Origin: Pedobacter paludis
GTDB taxonomy: Bacteria > Bacteroidota > Bacteroidia > Sphingobacteriales > Sphingobacteriaceae
Assembly (NCBI RefSeq): GCF_003173575.1
Contig: NZ_QGNY01000002.1
Location: 248,001-312,000, forward strand
Direction of reading: 5' to 3'
Length of the DNA stretch: 64,000 nt
The notes beneath the pieces are model-generated. The model worked only from the letters and a program-made list of their open reading frames with translations, searched no databases and had not been told where the DNA came from. Below, piece after piece: positions 1-10,235 of this stretch (positions within the stretch are counted from its first letter, which is position 1; every line of letters starts with the position of its first letter). Made by a program: the position numbers and the translations under genes.

Positions 1-2993
1 AGGCTATACGATAAGTTAACATTACGTAAACTCCAATAAGAGGCGTCGACTAACCATCTGTTAGATGTTGCATTTGTATTGGTTGAAGCTCCAAAATCAG
101 CTCTTGGAATATCTGATGTATTGTTTGCAGGTGTCCATGAATTTAAGATATCTGTATGTAATGCACCACCGTATGATCCTGTACTCATTAAGCCTTGATA
201 CACTGAATCATAAGCTTTTCCTCCAACCTGATAATTGATCATAAATGATAACGATAGGTTTTTGTAACTGAATGTATTTACAAACGAGCCCATCAAATCA
301 GGAATTGCTGATCCAGAATAATCAAATTTAGCAAATGATTGATTGGTTACATATTGAACCCCGTTTACAGTACGAATATTTGCGGCAGCCGTGCCCTCAG
401 CAGGGATATACAAAGCAGAACCATCATTTGGATCAACGCCTGCATATTGTCTTAACCAATAATCGTAAATACCATGGCCCACTTCTCTTTTCTTGGTTCC
501 GCTAATAATAGTTGGTGTCTCATCAGGAAGCTTGGTGATTTTGTTCTTGAAGATACTCCAGTTTGTTAACAAATTCCATGTGAAATCTTGATTACGGATG
601 ATATCGCTACCTAATTGAAGCTCAACACCTCTATTATACATTGAACCGATGTTACGATAAACGCTTGTTACTGCTGCAGATAATGGCTGAGGAACACTAA
701 AGATTAAATCATCTACCTGTTTGTTGTAATACTCTAATTCACCATATAATTTTCTGCCGAAAAATGAAAATGAAATTCCGGTGTTTAAAGTATTTTGTTT
801 TTCCCAAGTTAGATTAGGTGTAGCAATTGAGGCTAATAGTACACCACCTTCTGTGTTACTGTTCGAGCCAAGATCAAAAAAGGCTCTATCTCCATAATAC
901 CTGCTATTACCACTACCATCAAGCAAGGCATTGTTACCCACTTGTCCGTATGAAACTTTTAATCTCAAATCATCTAGCCAGCTTACGTTTTTCAAGAAAC
1001 TTTCTTTCTTGATAGCCCAAGTAGCACCAGCGGAGAAAAATGTTCCCCATCTTTGATCTGCAGCGAACCTAGAAGAACCATCACGTCTTAAAGATCCATC
1101 AACAAAGTATTTATCATCATAGCTATAACTTGCTTTAGATAGATAAGACTCAATACGGTCGTTATCTTCTCTACCATAAGAACTAGATGCAGTAACAAAA
1201 TTAGCAAATTCAGTATTGCCACGAGCAACCATATTTGTTCTGTCAGCCTGAAAAATTTTATACTTGAAATTATAGTTTTCATGACCAGCTAACACTGAAA
1301 TTGTATGTTTACCAATCGTTTTGTTATAATTTAAGATTTGATTAAAGGTATAAGATCGAGTATTTGAATTACTTTGAAACTTATAACCATTAGAGCCAGC
1401 ACCATCACCAACGATTGGATTTTGAAACTGATCAACATTATTGTTTCTCAAATCCATACTAATTGTTGGAGTGAATGTAAAGTCTTTAAGAAATTTCACT
1501 TCAAGATAACTTCTTGCACTTAATTGACTTCTTCTGTATTTGTTATCATTAAGTATAGTCTCATACACTACGTTACGACCAGGTGAAGCACCAGCTGGGC
1601 GGTTTATCGCTCCCGGATGAATACCATAATCATACCATTGTTCTCCGGTGAGCGGATTTTGAATTGGGTCTCCAGCAGTGGTAAATGCATGAACCGGATA
1701 GATTGGGCCAATTCCTCTTGCAAATGAAAATGGGTTGACAAAACTTGATCCGTTTCCTGTAGATGCATCACTAGCTGTATTGGCATCGGACATTGCTCCC
1801 GATAAGTTTAAACCAGTTTTTAACCATGATCTAAGTTTTGTATTTACGTTAACGCGTGCATTAAAACGCTCAAAATCCGATTTAAGAATAAAACCGCTGT
1901 CTTTTAAATAACCTAAAGACACAAAATAATCAGTTTTATCGCTACGTCCTGAAGTACTAATATTTGCATCAGTTCTTTTACCAGTACGCTCTAAAGGTGC
2001 ATACCAATTAAAGTCGTCATATAATAAGGATGCATTAGGATTAATTTTACCATCTGTACCCACTATTTGACCGCCTGGAACATTAAAAGGGTTATAAACC
2101 AAGTTGGTAAATACATCTGCAGAAGCTCTGGTAGATGCAGCAGCATCTGTTAGTGCTGGAGAGGCAGAAAACATTAAGTTATTCTTAATAGCTTGCCAAA
2201 CTGCCGGGTAATATTGGTAAGCGTCTAAACGGCTATATTCGGGAATACCTCGAGTTGAAAAACCTTGACTAAAGTTAAAATTAATCGCTGGTTCTGCGGC
2301 TTTACCTCTTTTTGTAGTCACAATGATTACACCATTCGCGCCTCTTGAACCATATAAAGCTGATGATGATGCATCTTTTAATACTGAAATACTTTCAACA
2401 TCATTTTGATTGATATCACCAATATTCCCATCATATACAGATCCGTCCAAAACAATAAGTGGACTGCTGGAAGATGAATATGAACCAAAACCACGAATAC
2501 GAATTGTGGAGCTAGTGCCAGGTTGACCATTTGAGGCCAATACTGAAATACCTGGTGCAGAACCCTGTAATGAAGCAGTAATATTAGTTACTACTCTTTT
2601 TTCTAGATCTTTGGAACTTATGCTCGAAACAGATCCAGTGATAGATTCTTTTTTTGCCGTACCATAGGCTACAACAACAACATCACTTAATGTTTTAGTA
2701 TCGGGGTTTATACTAACATTTAAAACATTCGAGGCAGATAGACTTACGGTTTTTGATAAATATCCAACATAAGAAAATTGAATACTTTTAGTTGATGTTG
2801 GTACTCTTAAAGTATATTTACCATCGTTTCCACTAATGGTTGTACTTGAGGAGCCAATTGATTTTACACTAACGCCGGGAAGTGGAGAGCCATCATCTGA
2901 AGACGTTACAGTGCCAGTAATTGTTCGATCTTGTGCTAATGCAGTAAATGCAACAAACAGAAGCACGAACAAACTTTGTAAAAGTTTTTTCAT
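1..2993 (-). CDS. SusC/RagA-family TonB-dependent outer-membrane transporter, 3' end beyond the window
   Basis: The reading frame is open from the ATG at 2993 to the window edge, giving about 997 residues; the last strands of the barrel are missing. It begins with a signal peptide (MKKLLQSL... ending LAQ), followed by a carboxypeptidase-like regulatory domain (RTITGTVT, PLPGVSV), then the plug domain with the SusC signature SALYGSRGANGVIIVTTKRG near residues 210-240, then a long barrel rich in aromatic strands. The family imports oligomers across the outer membrane with TonB energy and a SusD lipoprotein lid. Its SusD partner would lie to the left of the window. It is transcribed separately from the pair upstream, whose terminator lies between them. 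The substrate cannot be told from the sequence. Confidence 0.93.
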   Translation of the reverse strand, partial: MKKLLQSLFVLLFVAFTALAQDRTITGTVTSSDDGSPLPGVSVKSIGSSSTTISGNDGKYTLRVPTSTKSIQFSYVGYLSKTVSLSASNVLNVSINPDTKTLSDVVVVAYGTAKKESITGSVSSISSKDLEKRVVTNITASLQGSAPGISVLASNGQPGTSSTIRIRGFGSYSSSSSPLIVLDGSVYDGNIGDINQNDVESISVLKDASSSALYGSRGANGVIIVTTKRGKAAEPAINFNFSQGFSTRGIPEYSRLDAYQYYPAVWQAIKNNLMFSASPALTDAAASTRASADVFTNLVYNPFNVPGGQIVGTDGKINPNASLLYDDFNWYAPLERTGKRTDANISTSGRSDKTDYFVSLGYLKDSGFILKSDFERFNARVNVNTKLRSWLKTGLNLSGAMSDANTASDASTGNGSSFVNPFSFARGIGPIYPVHAFTTAGDPIQNPLTGEQWYDYGIHPGAINRPAGASPGRNVVYETILNDNKYRRSQLSARSYLEVKFLKDFTFTPTISMDLRNNNVDQFQNPIVGDGAGSNGYKFQSNSNTRSYTFNQILNYNKTIGKHTISVLAGHENYNFKYKIFQADRTNMVARGNTEFANFVTASSSYGREDNDRIESYLSKASYSYDDKYFVDGSLRRDGSSRFAADQRWGTFFSAGATWAIKKESFLKNVSWLDDLRLKVSYGQVGNNALLDGSGNSRYYGDRAFFDLGSNSNTEGGVLLASIATPNLTWEKQNTLNTGISFSFFGRKLYGELEYYNKQVDDLIFSVPQPLSAAVTSVYRNIGSMYNRGVELQLGSDIIRNQDFTWNLLTNWSIFKNKITKLPDETPTIISGTKKREVGHGIYDYWLRQYAGVDPNDGSALYIPAEGTAAANIRTVNGVQYVTNQSFAKFDYSGSAIPDLMGSFVNTFSYKNLSLSFMINYQVGGKAYDSVYQGLMSTGSYGGALHTDILNSWTPANNTSDIPRADFGASTNTNATSNRWLVDASYWSLRNVNLSYS

Positions 2994-3055
2994 GAAATTA
3001 AGATTAGTTATTTGTTTGGTTACTTAATAATTTGCTAAACTAAGTTTTATTGCAA

Positions 3056-3074
3056 TGTAATTCAAATATTACAA
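3056..3074. promoter_or_regulatory. Palindrome upstream of susC, candidate operator/promoter
   Basis: TGTAAT tcaaat ATTACA is a perfect 6-bp inverted repeat with a 6-nt spacer. A version matching at 17 of 19 positions lies at 8193-8211, at a similar distance from the next susC start. On the minus strand both contain TA-N3-TTTG, one base off the Bacteroidota -7 consensus, so the motif may be an operator, a promoter core, or both. Confidence 0.45.
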
Positions 3075-3430
3075 ATAAAAAAAAGATTCTTATTTCAGGT
3101 TAGTGCAGCAAAAACTTGGGTTTTTAACGTTTCTATGACAATTTAAAATAACTAACAATATAGTTGTTAGTGCGTTTTAAACATATTTAAACCTAAAACA
3201 TTAGTTTTATAATTTATTAGGTAAAAATTTTAATAGAATATAATGCAAAATTAAAGTCTTTTAAAAAATAATTACCGCACTAATACACCTATAAAATATT
3301 ATATAATTTTATGGTAACCATCTAATTTTTAGAATGAAACTGACTGCTTCTGATAATTAAAGACATTTAGCTTCTGGCATTTTTCTTGATAGATTTAATG
3401 GCAACTTATTGTACAACTCATTATTTCCAT

Positions 3431-3462
3431 AAAAAAAGGGGTTGCAACCGCAACCCCTTTTT
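3431..3462 (-). terminator. Rho-independent terminator after susD
   Basis: An 8-bp GC-rich stem (GGGGTTGC / GCAACCCC) with an AACC loop is flanked by A and T runs. It lies just downstream of the susD stop codon on the minus strand. The symmetric A/T flanks would let it work in both directions. Confidence 0.9.
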
Positions 3463-3474
3463 CCTAATTAAATT

Positions 3475-4938
3475 TTAGTTATCTGTCATTAACTTATTCA
3501 GAGAAAGTTCTTCTGATGAAATTGGCCATATATAACCATTTTCGGTTGGGCCTTTAGATGGCGCACTTCCTTTTAATGGGATTGTTAATAATAGTCGAGT
3601 TAAATCTGGTGCCCTTAAGCCTTCGCCTAAAAACTCTATTCTTCTCTCTAATAATAATGCATCGGTAAAATCGGCAACAGTAGCTGGAGCTAGTGTAGTT
3701 GTTGCATCAGAACGTTGGCGAACAGCATTAAGTAATAACAATGCTTGTGCATCAACAGTATTTGTGCTCCGAACTCTCGCTTCAGCCAGATTTAATAATA
3801 CCTCTGCCCATCTAATTACAGGTACCCAATCTGTATACGGACTAGCAGTAGTAAATTTTGCAACAAACTGCTTTGAAGCAGCAGAAGTGAACAGTAATGC
3901 TCTTCTTTTATCCGTTGCCTTCCAGCTCGTGTTGGCTACAATTCCCACAGGATTTAAAGAAAACTCTGTAGTTCCTGGTGTTGCATTGGTAAAGTAAAAA
4001 TATGATGCCAATGAATTTTGTGTGCCCGGATAATCTAACGGACTAGCTGACGATGTCATTGGCAATGAAAAGATTGATTCTGCCGTTGTGTATGGTGTTT
4101 TAAATACGGAAGCAATATCGGCAACTAGATCATTGGCTACGTTAGCTTTAGCTTTAAAAGGTGCAACTGCCGGAACAAGCTTATTTGCCTCAGTAATTAC
4201 CTCTGCCCATTTGCCCATACTTAAATATACTCTAGTTTTTAAAGCAATTGCTGTATTTTTGTGCGCTCTTGTTGTATTTAAAACAGCCGAACCGTTTGTT
4301 GATGGTAAATTTGTTTCTGCATAATTTAAATCAGCAATAACCTGCGTATAAACCTGATCTACAGTGCTTCTTGCTAAGTCTGATGATCCAGGACCGGTTA
4401 TACCTACTAATCTAAGCGGCAAACCTGGTTTACTTCCATTTCCATCAGCATATGGTCTAGCAAAAAGTTGCAACAAGCTATAATAAGATAATGCTCTAAT
4501 TAGTCTAGCTTCTGCAATGTATTTGGCCCCCACGGCATCTCCTACAACAGAATTACCTTTAGATACCATCCCATCTATAAATACGTTACATCTGTTAATA
4601 GTTAAATAGGCTTGAGACCAAAGGCTTTTTACTGAAGTTGCACTATTGGCCAAATTCATGCTCCAAACATCTGAAGCTGTAACCAAGTTTCCAGTTTCAT
4701 TTATAAAATCTTCGCCTCTTACGTTTCCGTAAACTAAATAACGACCTCCATAAAAAGACCCATTTTTTAATGAACCATATAGAGAGTTTGCTTGGCTTTC
4801 AATACGAAATTGAGTATCAAAAGCATTTTCTGCAGCTACTGAAGTTTTAAGTGACGGATCTAGAAATTCTCTCTTGCAAGAACTTGTAAAAACGGCAACC
4901 GAACATAAAATAGCTATATATAAATTTCTTTTATTCAT
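3475..4938 (-). CDS. SusD/RagB-family nutrient-binding outer-membrane lipoprotein
   Basis: A 487-residue lipoprotein with a short hydrophobic signal ending in the lipobox TSSC (Cys21), followed by KREFLDPS, typical of SusD/RagB proteins. The helical, TPR-like body includes an ARLIRALSYYSLLQLFA-type helix and a C-terminal RRIEFLGEGLRAPDLTRL segment, both characteristic of the family. SusD proteins sit on the cell surface and form the lid of the SusC transporter. The gene starts 18 bases after the stop codon of the upstream susC, so the two are cotranscribed and probably form one complex. A strong hairpin terminator follows. Substrate unknown. Confidence 0.95.
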   Translation of the reverse strand: MNKRNLYIAILCSVAVFTSSCKREFLDPSLKTSVAAENAFDTQFRIESQANSLYGSLKNGSFYGGRYLVYGNVRGEDFINETGNLVTASDVWSMNLANSATSVKSLWSQAYLTINRCNVFIDGMVSKGNSVVGDAVGAKYIAEARLIRALSYYSLLQLFARPYADGNGSKPGLPLRLVGITGPGSSDLARSTVDQVYTQVIADLNYAETNLPSTNGSAVLNTTRAHKNTAIALKTRVYLSMGKWAEVITEANKLVPAVAPFKAKANVANDLVADIASVFKTPYTTAESIFSLPMTSSASPLDYPGTQNSLASYFYFTNATPGTTEFSLNPVGIVANTSWKATDKRRALLFTSAASKQFVAKFTTASPYTDWVPVIRWAEVLLNLAEARVRSTNTVDAQALLLLNAVRQRSDATTTLAPATVADFTDALLLERRIEFLGEGLRAPDLTRLLLTIPLKGSAPSKGPTENGYIWPISSEELSLNKLMTDN

Positions 4939-4956
4939 GATTTCTTCTTTTTTACT

Positions 4957-7900
4957 TTAAAAACCTAAGCTAAGTCCCATTGTATAAGTTCTTGCATTTG
5001 GACCAGAATTTCTATCCGAGCCTTGACCAGAAGAACTTGAACCATTTGAAGAAACTTCAGGATCTGGACCAGGGTATTTTGTCATAATTGCAAGGTTTTG
5101 ACCAGCTACATATACTCTAAGTCTATTGATACTCGTTTTTCCGAATGCTGTTTGAGGAATTGTATAACCGATGCTAACATTTCTTAATTTAACGAAATCT
5201 CCTTTAAATATATTGATATCCAATGGAATAGTATTACCATAAGAAACATTATCAGTGTAAACTGCCCTCGGGAATTGAGTGATGTCACCTGGTTTTTGCC
5301 AACGAGCTAAAACATCAACAGCATTGTTCCAATAACGTTGATCATGTAAACCAGCATTGGTTCCGTAAGAAACCCAGAATCCCAATTGATAAGTAAGCAT
5401 TACATTTAAATCAAAATTTTTGTAGCGGAAAGTATTATCAAAACCACCATAAAATTTAGGGGCAGTATTATGGTACATCACAGCATCTGCACCTTGAGTG
5501 ATGGCTGGGGCTGTAGCACCATTATCTAAGTATGTCCATTGAGATTGTCCTGTAGGAACTATGTGCTGATAAGTTACTGCTCTACCAGCAGCGTTATAAA
5601 AAATTCTTCTTCCAGTTGCAGGATCTACACCACCTGTTCTAACAACATATAAGTATCCAATTGAATATCCAGGGATAGAACGGTTTACATTTTCACCAGT
5701 TGTTGTAGAACCCGTTGGAGTAATAATTTCAGTTAAGCCTGGAGCAAGTGCAGTAACCTCATTTTTATTATAAGCAATGTTAAAATTACTGTTCCAAGAA
5801 AACTCTGTAGATTTTAACGGCGTTGCATTTACATTAAATTCGAATCCTTTGTTGTACATAGAACCAATGTTTGTCGCAACACTCGAAGGAACACCTGTTG
5901 ATGGTGATTGGGAAACATTTAAAATTAGTCCATCGATATTATTTTTGTAATAATCAATTTCAAATTCAATTCTTCCTTTTAAGATTCCAAAATTAAGACC
6001 AACATCTGTTTTTTTACTAGTTTCCCATGTTAACTCTTTGTTTCCTGATGCGCTATAGATTGATGAAGCAATTCCACCATACAATGCAGAACCATAAGTT
6101 GAGAAAGTTGCATAATCACCAATTCCCGAGATGTTTCCAACTTTACCATAACTACCTTTAATTTTAAAACTGCTGAAGATTTTATCTAATCCTGAAGTAG
6201 TCCAAAAATTTTCCTTTGTAATTTCCCATCCTGCAGATGCACCCCAAAAAGTTCCTTTCTTGATTCCCAATGCAGAATACTCATCTTGTCTTAAGTTACC
6301 GCTTAAAAAATATTTTCCTGCATAATTGTAGTTCAAACGACCGAAATACGATAACAGATAGTTTTCACCATAAGCTGCCGCAGTTGAGTTATTTAATGTA
6401 TATCCAGCCTGAACAACATCGTAGGCAGGATCTGTTAAACCCTGACGATCAATACCATAACCTGTTACAGTATTTCTTTGTTGCTCCTGGCCAACCAATA
6501 AGTTGAAATTGTGTTCCGAAACATCATAAGTTGCTTGTGCCGTGTTGGTCCAAGTCCAGTTCTTTCTTTTTCTAAAAGCCCCTATTCCTTCACCACCAAC
6601 ACCTTGACCAGGCCCGTGTACTGGATTATAGAAAATATCATTATCACTATTAATGTAATCAATACCATACATCGATTTAAGATTTAACCATTTTAATGGC
6701 GTTAACTGTACGTATGCATTTGATTGTAAATGGTCTAATTCATTATTTTCTCTATTTAAAGAAAGTACTTGAGCAAAATTGTAAAAACCCACTTGGTTAC
6801 CAGTTACAATATTGTTCATTGGGCCAACGAAAGTTGCGCCTAGGTTAAAAGATCCATCATTGTTGTATGGCGAAACGTTTGGCGCATTTACTAATGCTGT
6901 TCTAGCAATACCTGAAGTTCCATAAGCTTCACCATTTAATGAACCGGAAGAAATTGCAGCTAAGTTTTTTTCATTAGAATAAGATAATTTACCACCTATA
7001 GTTATAAATTTATTAAGCTTGCTATCAATGTTGAATAGTCCGTTTAATCTTTTAAAATCATTTTTCTGGTAAATACCTTGTTGGTTGGTATAACCAAAGC
7101 CCATATAGTATTTGGTGTTATCAGTTCCGCCAGATACATTAACATTATGATTTTGAGAAACACCTGTGCGATATGCATAGTCATACCATTTTGTATTTAT
7201 TGGCTGCCCATCGGGACCATTTGTTAAAACAAACTTCTGGATTTGCGAAACACCATTAAAAGTTACGTTAACACTTCCAGAACGAATTGCATTTGCATTT
7301 GCAATGGCTTCATTTTTATAATCAGTATATTGAAATGCATCTAATAGTTCTGGTAAACGATAGGCCTTAGACCATCCAACCCAAAAATCATAATTTACTT
7401 TTGGAGCACCGGTTTTACCGCGTTTTGTTGTTACAAAAACAACACCATTAGCAGCACGGCTACCATAGATAGCTGTAGATGCCGCATCTTTGGCAATATC
7501 AATACTTTCAATATCGTTAGGATTAATACTTGCTAATGGATTTGCTGCCGAAGCTGTTAATCCTTGATCGCCCGTTGTAGCTACAACACCATCAATAACA
7601 AATAGTGGCTGTGAACTAAGAGAGATAGAGTTGGTACCTCTTATTCTAAATACCGGAGGTGTGTTTAATAAACCAGCAGGAACAGTAATTTGAACACCCG
7701 CAGCTCTACCGGCTAATCCAGATTCCAAACTTTGAATTGGCTTTTGAGCGATTGCAGATCCGCTAACAGAAGCTGTACTACCAGTAGTTTCTCCTCTTTT
7801 TTGTGTGCCATAACCAACAACAACAACATCAGTAAGTGTTTTTGAATCGTTTTCTAAAGTGGCATTCAAAGTATTGGATGAGCCAATGGTTTTTGTTATC

Positions 7901-8139
7901 GATGCAAAACCTATAGAAGAGAATTCTAGTGCTGTTGCGCTAGCAGATATCCTAACAGAGTATTTTCCATCAGCTCCGGTTGTGGTTCCGCCCGAAGCAC
8001 CTTTAATTTTAACACTTACTCCAGGGAGGGGCATACCATCATCCTTAGCCGTAACTGTTCCAGTGATTGTTCTTTCTTGCGCCATTGCAGTGCCTGCAAT
8101 AAATAGCAATATGAACAAACTTTGTAGAAGTTTTTTCAT
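4957..8139 (-). CDS. SusC/RagA-family TonB-dependent outer-membrane transporter
   Basis: A complete 1060-residue SusC protein. It has a signal peptide ending AMAQ at about residue 20, a CarboxypepD_reg domain at about 24-105, then the plug domain starting at SDVVVVGYGTQKRGE-like sequence with the signature SRAANGVVFVTTKRGK at about residues 225-240. The remainder is a 22-stranded-type barrel ending in Phe, the usual outer-membrane protein C-terminal residue. It forms an operon with the SusD gene immediately downstream. The upstream palindrome at 8193-8211 is shared with the neighbouring susC. Family knowledge says it imports a glycan or peptide fragment; the substrate is not evident and no polysaccharide-degrading enzyme is next to it. 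Confidence 0.96.
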   Translation of the reverse strand: MKKLLQSLFILLFIAGTAMAQERTITGTVTAKDDGMPLPGVSVKIKGASGGTTTGADGKYSVRISASATALEFSSIGFASITKTIGSSNTLNATLENDSKTLTDVVVVGYGTQKRGETTGSTASVSGSAIAQKPIQSLESGLAGRAAGVQITVPAGLLNTPPVFRIRGTNSISLSSQPLFVIDGVVATTGDQGLTASAANPLASINPNDIESIDIAKDAASTAIYGSRAANGVVFVTTKRGKTGAPKVNYDFWVGWSKAYRLPELLDAFQYTDYKNEAIANANAIRSGSVNVTFNGVSQIQKFVLTNGPDGQPINTKWYDYAYRTGVSQNHNVNVSGGTDNTKYYMGFGYTNQQGIYQKNDFKRLNGLFNIDSKLNKFITIGGKLSYSNEKNLAAISSGSLNGEAYGTSGIARTALVNAPNVSPYNNDGSFNLGATFVGPMNNIVTGNQVGFYNFAQVLSLNRENNELDHLQSNAYVQLTPLKWLNLKSMYGIDYINSDNDIFYNPVHGPGQGVGGEGIGAFRKRKNWTWTNTAQATYDVSEHNFNLLVGQEQQRNTVTGYGIDRQGLTDPAYDVVQAGYTLNNSTAAAYGENYLLSYFGRLNYNYAGKYFLSGNLRQDEYSALGIKKGTFWGASAGWEITKENFWTTSGLDKIFSSFKIKGSYGKVGNISGIGDYATFSTYGSALYGGIASSIYSASGNKELTWETSKKTDVGLNFGILKGRIEFEIDYYKNNIDGLILNVSQSPSTGVPSSVATNIGSMYNKGFEFNVNATPLKSTEFSWNSNFNIAYNKNEVTALAPGLTEIITPTGSTTTGENVNRSIPGYSIGYLYVVRTGGVDPATGRRIFYNAAGRAVTYQHIVPTGQSQWTYLDNGATAPAITQGADAVMYHNTAPKFYGGFDNTFRYKNFDLNVMLTYQLGFWVSYGTNAGLHDQRYWNNAVDVLARWQKPGDITQFPRAVYTDNVSYGNTIPLDINIFKGDFVKLRNVSIGYTIPQTAFGKTSINRLRVYVAGQNLAIMTKYPGPDPEVSSNGSSSSGQGSDRNSGPNARTYTMGLSLGF

Positions 8140-8192
8140 AAAAAATTTAAGTTTAGTTTAGTTAATAAAACACTAATATAAAATAAGTATAC

Positions 8193-8211
8193 TGTAATGC
8201 AAATTTTACAA
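8193..8211. promoter_or_regulatory. Palindrome upstream of second susC, candidate operator/promoter
   Basis: TGTAATGCAAATTTTACAA has 5-bp inverted arms (TGTAA/TTACA) and agrees at 17 of 19 positions with the motif at 3056-3074. It lies 54 bases upstream of the susC start. Sharing between two paralogous operons suggests a common regulator or a common promoter type. Confidence 0.45.
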
Positions 8212-8608
8212 TAAGAAAAATGAGAAGAAAATGAGAATAACCTGAAACATATCTCAAAATAGAAGCCTAACAAGCTTAAAATCATTTTATGAAACTACAA
8301 AACGTGAAATAATGCAGTTTTGGAGAACAAAAATAAATGATAATATATTTAATGGAGCAAAAAACAGCACAAGCAAATCATTATAACTGATACAAACCAA
8401 AAATTAAGCCCAATTATAAGAAATATGCATTTTACTTTGCGAAAATTTCAATTTATATAAAATTATGACATAATTTAAGATCTGATCTCACAAGCTTGTT
8501 AAGTAAAAAACAATATTAATTTAAAATGAATTAGTGCTCTCAAAATTTATAATTATAATTTAATTATGTTCCTTAATTCTTTATTAAAATGCTATGGTTT
8601 TAAAACAT

Positions 8609-8644
8609 AAAAGCCGATCTCCATAAGAAGATCGGCTTTTTTTT
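8609..8644 (-). terminator. Rho-independent terminator after susC-susD operon
   Basis: A perfect 12-bp stem (AAAAGCCGATCT / AGATCGGCTTTT) with an 8-nt loop lies just after the susD stop codon on the minus strand. A/T runs on both sides would allow bidirectional use. Confidence 0.9.
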
Positions 8645-8660
8645 AATTGCTAGAAAGAAA

Positions 8661-10214
8661 TTATTTCTCCCAGAAAATTTTATTATTGAAGATATTAATT
8701 ACAGGAACATTACCTCCATTACTCGCTAATTCATTTTGAGGATAAGGTAAACGTAATGGCAATTTACCTCCACTAACATTATTTAAACCTACCGGAATAT
8801 TTGTAGGGAAACCTGTTCTGCGATATTCAGCCCAAGCTTCATTACCATTGAAGCCATTATTTGCTATCCATTTCTGAGTAATAATTGCTTCAAACTGACG
8901 ATTAGCCGTTGTTGCTAAAGTCCAGTTTACAAGTGGTGAGGTTGAAGCTGTATAATAAGCACTTGCTGCCGTTGCAGTAGAACCCAATAACTTGAATGAC
9001 TCATCAATTCCAGCTTGGTATGCAGCTTGTGCAGCAGTAGCCCCACCAGGAAGATATCCTTTTAAAATGGCCTCGGCTTGTAAGAAAAATCCTTCCGAAG
9101 CAGTTAACAAATAAGCAGGCTTAGCAAAACCACTGTTCGCACTTGATGGTAAAACACCGGCTCCAACAGCAGAATAATTATCCTTTTTAGTTGTTGGTGT
9201 AGCTGTCGTTCCTGGATAAACACCAGTGTAAGTTTGAGTTGCGGGAATTGGCGCTACAGCGGGTCTGTAAATTAAACCAATCCTTGGGTCAGCAACTGAA
9301 TTTAAATAATCAACAGCAAATTTATTTGCTCTAGTTGCTTGATAATTAGAACTCTCAGCTCCTGTAACACTAAATCCAATTTGACCGTATAATGGGTTGA
9401 ATTTTCCAGCTTGGTTAATATAACCAGGATTAACACCTGCGTTTTCACCAGCGCCTAAGAATGTTTGGCCTGCCAAAGTTGCAAATCCTGCAGTTACCTT
9501 AGCTGCACGAGAAGGAATTAAGGATTGTCTTAATAAAACACGAAGTTTTAAAGTATTTGCAAACCTTAACCATTTATTCATTGCAGTAGCTGGAGACGAA
9601 GTGATTGTTCCACTACCAAACATAATATCGCTAGCCGCCGAAGGATTATCACCTGTAGCCGTTACGTTTATATTCGCTATTCCATCATTTAACAATGTAA
9701 GAATACCATCATAAATGTCTTCCGCTTTATCATATTTTGGCGCTACAACTGTAGTTCCTTTAAGTGCGTCACTAAAGGGTACATCACCCCAAGTATCAAC
9801 AAGCAACTGAAAATTATATGCTTGCATTATTTTAGCGATTGCTAAAGCATTCTTCTTTCCTGAAGCCGTCGCTTGCTGCTCAACATACTTGTAGTCATTA
9901 AGACCGCCAGCATATAGTGAAGTCCAAACGGCATCATAAGTATTCGGTGTTAATTGATAGGTTTCTTGAGGCTGATAGAACAAGAAATCTGGTGATTGGG
10001 CCCAGTTTCCTGTTAATAAATTACCAAGAACATTTAAATTATTATTAACGTTTGAACCTGTATTTGATAATGCCGCAGGCAAAACAAGCTCTGGAGTTGT
10101 TGTTGTTGGGGTATTTGGATTATCGTTGATATCCAAAAAATTCTTCTCACAGCCTGTTGCCGCTAATGTAAGCGATACCAGTGCTATTCCCTTTATGATA
10201 TTTTTAATTTTCAT
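8661..10214 (-). CDS. SusD/RagB-like outer-membrane lipoprotein (SusD-like_2 type)
   Basis: A 517-residue lipoprotein with a signal peptide ending in the lipobox TGC (Cys22), followed by FLDINDNPN, the hallmark of the SusD-like_2 subgroup. Helical TPR-like segments and the motif GNEAWAEYRRTGFP near the C-terminus also fit this subgroup. It should serve as the surface lid and substrate-binding partner of the SusC protein whose gene ends 21 bases upstream. It belongs to a different subfamily from the SusD at 3475-4938, so the two operons probably take up different substrates. A strong terminator follows. Confidence 0.94.
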   Translation of the reverse strand: MKIKNIIKGIALVSLTLAATGCEKNFLDINDNPNTPTTTTPELVLPAALSNTGSNVNNNLNVLGNLLTGNWAQSPDFLFYQPQETYQLTPNTYDAVWTSLYAGGLNDYKYVEQQATASGKKNALAIAKIMQAYNFQLLVDTWGDVPFSDALKGTTVVAPKYDKAEDIYDGILTLLNDGIANINVTATGDNPSAASDIMFGSGTITSSPATAMNKWLRFANTLKLRVLLRQSLIPSRAAKVTAGFATLAGQTFLGAGENAGVNPGYINQAGKFNPLYGQIGFSVTGAESSNYQATRANKFAVDYLNSVADPRIGLIYRPAVAPIPATQTYTGVYPGTTATPTTKKDNYSAVGAGVLPSSANSGFAKPAYLLTASEGFFLQAEAILKGYLPGGATAAQAAYQAGIDESFKLLGSTATAASAYYTASTSPLVNWTLATTANRQFEAIITQKWIANNGFNGNEAWAEYRRTGFPTNIPVGLNNVSGGKLPLRLPYPQNELASNGGNVPVINIFNNKIFWEK

Positions 10215-10235
10215 ATGTCTGATTATTTATAAATA

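Larger units (their letters stand above)
2994..3474. other. Intergenic region between two SusC/SusD transcription units
   Basis: No gene is visible in this AT-rich stretch. It holds the terminator of the upstream susD (3431-3462) and a TGTAAT-N6-ATTACA palindrome about 63 bases before the first susC start. The rest shows no recognisable repeat or RNA. Confidence 0.6.
8140..8660. other. Intergenic region between two SusC/SusD operons
   Basis: No gene is visible. This AT-rich stretch holds the terminator of the upstream operon (8609-8644), the palindrome at 8193-8211 and otherwise no recognisable element. Confidence 0.6.
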
